Shown here piece after piece: positions 62,380 through 64,000 of a DNA stretch of 64,000 nt. The notes below the pieces were generated by a model. That model was not told the DNA's origin and searched no databases. It saw only the letters and a program-made list of their open reading frames with translations. The position numbers were made by a program, and so were the translations under genes. Positions within the stretch are counted from its first letter, which is position 1. Every line of letters starts with the position of its first letter. Source of the stretch: Lacicoccus qingdaonensis (lineage in GTDB: Bacteria; Bacillota; Bacilli; Staphylococcales; Salinicoccaceae); NCBI RefSeq assembly GCF_900101075.1, contig NZ_FNFY01000012.1, positions 1 through 64,000 on the forward strand, read 5' to 3'.

Positions 62380-62463
62380 ACTAGGGGCGTTTTTATAAAC
62401 TGAGATGAGGGTAACCTCAGACCCTTTGAACCTGATCCAGTTAAAACTGGCGTAGGAAAGTGT
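62380..62463 (+). ncRNA. TPP (THI) riboswitch of the SDR-LLM operon
   Basis: Conserved elements in order: GGGGCG, CTGAGATGAGG (62400-62410), P3 loop region, CCCTTTGAACCTGATCCAG (62423-62441), P5 hairpin CCAGT-TAAA-ACTGG, and GGCGTAGGAAAGTG (62448-62461). It binds thiamine pyrophosphate and represses the downstream genes when TPP is abundant. The 3' strand TAGGAAAGT-GTTAC can alternatively pair with GTAACTTTCCTA at 62521-62532. Confidence 0.95.
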
Positions 62464-62516
62464 TACATCGATACAGTTGTATATCTATGTCCTTGTGGGC
62501 ATATAAATTACTCTCG

Positions 62517-62552
62517 ATACGTAACTTTCCTATGAAGGCTGCGTATTTTTTT
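62517..62552 (+). terminator. Riboswitch expression platform, probable conditional terminator
   Basis: ATACG (62517-62521) and CGTAT (62542-62546) plus internal pairs form a stem followed by T7. GTAACTTTCCTA inside it is complementary to the aptamer's 3' strand, so an antiterminator formed without TPP would destroy it. This is the classical transcription-termination arrangement; the terminator stem is weak, so translation control is not excluded. Confidence 0.55.
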
Positions 62553-62580
62553 ATTCTAAAAAATTATAGGAGTGATTTAT

Positions 62581-63330
62581 TTGACAAGGACAGTTTTAGT
62601 AACAGGAAGCGGAAGAGGACTTGGCAGCTATATCGTAAAAGCGCTAAGTGAAAAAGGCTTTAATGTCATAATTAACTACAACAACAGTAAAGAAGAGTCG
62701 GAGAAGTTAAAAAAAGAAATTGGAGCACAAGCCATTGCGATTCAAGCGGACATTACAGACCGTGAAGCAGTTGAACAGTTAGTTAAAAAAGGAACTGAAC
62801 ATTTTGGCCAGATTGATGTTGTTGTAAACAATGCACTCGTTAATTTTAAATTTGATCCAACCACTCAAAAAGCATTTAAAGATTTAACTTATAAAGATTA
62901 CGAGCAACAGTTAGACGGGACACTAAAAGCTGCATTCAACGTATCACAAAGTGTAATACCACAGTTTTTAGAACGTAAAGACGGTGCAATTATCAGTATT
63001 GGAACGAATCTATATCAAAATCCTGTAGTACCATATCACGAGTACACTACTGCAAAAGCTGCTTTAATTGGATTCACCAGAAACGTTGCAGCAGAACTTG
63101 GACAGTATGGTATCCGAGCAAATGTTGTTTCTGGCGGTTTACTGAAAACAACAGACGCAAGTGCAGTCACAACACCAGAAGTATTTGATTTAATCGCACA
63201 GTCCACACCATTGAGAAAAGTAACAACACCACAAGACGTTGCTAATATGGTTGTTTATCTTTGTTCTGAGGCAGCAGATGGGGTTACAGGACAAAACATC
63301 ACGGTAGACGGCGGACTTACTATGAACTAG
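62581..63330 (+). CDS. Short-chain dehydrogenase under TPP riboswitch control
   Basis: A 249-residue SDR with TGSGRGLGS at residues 8-16, VVNNALVNF, and catalytic Tyr155 and Lys159 (YTTAK). The position of the catalytic serine, 13 residues before the tyrosine, is Thr142 (ISIGTN), a rare conservative change. C-terminal TGQNITVDGG is standard. The start is TTG at 62581 with AGGAG eight bases upstream. Codons are more AT-rich than in the rest of the window. Followed after 12 bases by a flavin monooxygenase gene; both are predicted to be repressed by TPP. Confidence 0.88.
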   Translation: MTRTVLVTGSGRGLGSYIVKALSEKGFNVIINYNNSKEESEKLKKEIGAQAIAIQADITDREAVEQLVKKGTEHFGQIDVVVNNALVNFKFDPTTQKAFKDLTYKDYEQQLDGTLKAAFNVSQSVIPQFLERKDGAIISIGTNLYQNPVVPYHEYTTAKAALIGFTRNVAAELGQYGIRANVVSGGLLKTTDASAVTTPEVFDLIAQSTPLRKVTTPQDVANMVVYLCSEAADGVTGQNITVDGGLTMN

Positions 63331-63342
63331 GCGGTATATATT

Positions 63343-64000
63343 ATGAATAATTCTAAACAGTTAAATATAGGAATTTTAATGTATGGTGTGGGTCATCATC
63401 AGGCAGCATGGTTAGAAGATGATTCGAGTGTCAATGAATTCACGACAATTGATTATTATGAAAATCTGGCAAAAATTGCAGAACGCGGAAAATTTGATGC
63501 CGTATTTTTTGCAGATTCACAAGCCTTCCCCGCAGATAGTCCAACAAAATTACCAGCGAGTTATTTTGACCCAGTTGTTGCATTAACTGCTATGAGTAAA
63601 GTCACAGATAACGTTGGACTAGTTTCAACTATTTCAGGTACATTTAATAACCCATTTACCACAGCAAGACAGTTACTCACACTGCAACACATAACAAAAG
63701 GACGCATGGGATGGAATCTAGTGACATCAATGACCGACCGCGAAGCACAAAACCACAGTATACCTGAATTGCCTGAGAGAGCCGTTCGTTATAAGAAAGC
63801 GGATGAATTTGCTGAAGTCATGAATAAATTATTTGAATCGTGGTCAATTGAAAGCTACAAGCCAGATAAAGAAAATAACACAATTACTAAAAATAAAAAT
63901 ATTCAGCCATTCAATCACAATGGTGAGAACTTCCAAGTCAAAGGGCCGCTAACTTTACCTTTAAGAAAAGAGGGTAAGCCAGTGGCTATGCAAGCCGGGG
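63343..64000 (+). CDS. LLM-class FMN-dependent monooxygenase (NtaA/SnaA/DszA/SoxA family), 3' end outside window
   Basis: At least 219 residues, cut by the window end. IGILMYGVGHHQAAWLEDDS, the SLSD-like FDAVFFADSQ, VGLVSTISGTFNNPFTTARQ and GRMGWNLVTSMTD are the family landmarks; QPFNHNGENFQVKGPLTLPL follows as in full-length members of about 440 residues. It oxidises a small molecule with FMNH2. Its place behind a TPP riboswitch and an SDR suggests a thiamine-related substrate. The site upstream is weak (AGGCGG eight bases away), consistent with coupling to the SDR gene. Distinct from the LLM pair at 12-14 kb. Confidence 0.85.
   Translation, partial: MNNSKQLNIGILMYGVGHHQAAWLEDDSSVNEFTTIDYYENLAKIAERGKFDAVFFADSQAFPADSPTKLPASYFDPVVALTAMSKVTDNVGLVSTISGTFNNPFTTARQLLTLQHITKGRMGWNLVTSMTDREAQNHSIPELPERAVRYKKADEFAEVMNKLFESWSIESYKPDKENNTITKNKNIQPFNHNGENFQVKGPLTLPLRKEGKPVAMQAG

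Noticed and set aside
1-64000. tRNA, rRNA, CRISPR arrays, integrase or att sites, and intact transposases.
   Set aside because: No cloverleaf, rRNA core, regular spacer-repeat array or integrase frame was seen by reading; a tRNAscan or Infernal run would be the decisive check.

Overview
The window reads as chromosomal DNA of a low-to-moderate GC Gram-positive coccus of the family Staphylococcaceae, probably a moderately halophilic relative of Staphylococcus such as Salinicoccus or Jeotgalicoccus; the genus is inference. Supporting signs are a complete CstR/CstA/CstB persulfide-detoxification cluster, an IsaA/SceD-like secreted transglycosylase, a YSIRK signal peptide, a type 2 isopentenyl-diphosphate isomerase, strong AGGAGG-type ribosome binding sites, and osmolyte-type transport genes (BCCT carrier, glycine-betaine binding protein, sodium symporters). 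I found no rRNA, tRNA, CRISPR array or intact transposase.

Layout. 1-6 kb: TspO-like membrane protein, SDR oxidoreductase, HD-domain protein, idi2, dihydrofolate reductase, a PNPOx-fold stress protein and a methyltransferase with a possible 7-codon leader peptide. 6-15 kb: DUF3021 protein with an apparent ATC start, PAP2 phosphatase, SDR, MATE exporter, a sodium:solute symporter with its small subunit, a broken flavin monooxygenase, and two coupled luciferase-like monooxygenases. 15-31 kb: Na/Pi cotransporter, PTS IIBC, acyl-CoA thioesterase/BAAT hydrolase, a small His/Asp-rich peptide, an orphan glycine-betaine binding lipoprotein (again with an ATC start), a TetR/RND exporter pair, a metallo-hydrolase, a trans-sulfuration enzyme, an aldo/keto reductase and a CDF metal exporter. 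31-40 kb: cyclase-family hydrolase, half of a TRAP permease, an intact TAXI-TRAP operon, a BCCT carrier and the IsaA-like protein.

40-47 kb is the sulfur block: cstR, cstA, cstB and tauE with three matching CstR-type palindromes (7-6-7) placed on two clear promoters, followed by a resolvase-like protein that has lost its catalytic residues, a SulP anion transporter and a universal stress protein. 47-56 kb: DHA2 exporter, a decayed tauE copy, a homocysteine methyltransferase, a D-2-hydroxyacid dehydrogenase, a pirin, an ABC-class ATPase, and a small-membrane-protein/LytTR/DUF3021 operon. 56-62 kb: TVP38 protein, DinB protein, a YSIRK/PepSY surface protein, an internally deleted IS30 element with both inverted repeats, a universal-stress-protein remnant, a second TetR/exporter pair (YhgE/Pip) and a truncated MFS gene.

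The right end (62.0-64 kb) is AT-rich and looks acquired. It has two TPP riboswitches pointing away from each other. The left one no longer controls any gene. The right one precedes a short-chain dehydrogenase and a luciferase-like flavin monooxygenase that runs off the window. A TPP-controlled SDR plus LLM monooxygenase is the best candidate here for an undescribed function (thiamine or thiamine-analogue salvage or breakdown).

The window also carries many decayed genes (two flavoprotein fragments, half a TRAP permease, tauE, Usp, IS30, MFS), so it behaves as an accessory-like, turning-over region. All start sites were re-judged from ribosome binding sites, and several differ from the longest open frame.
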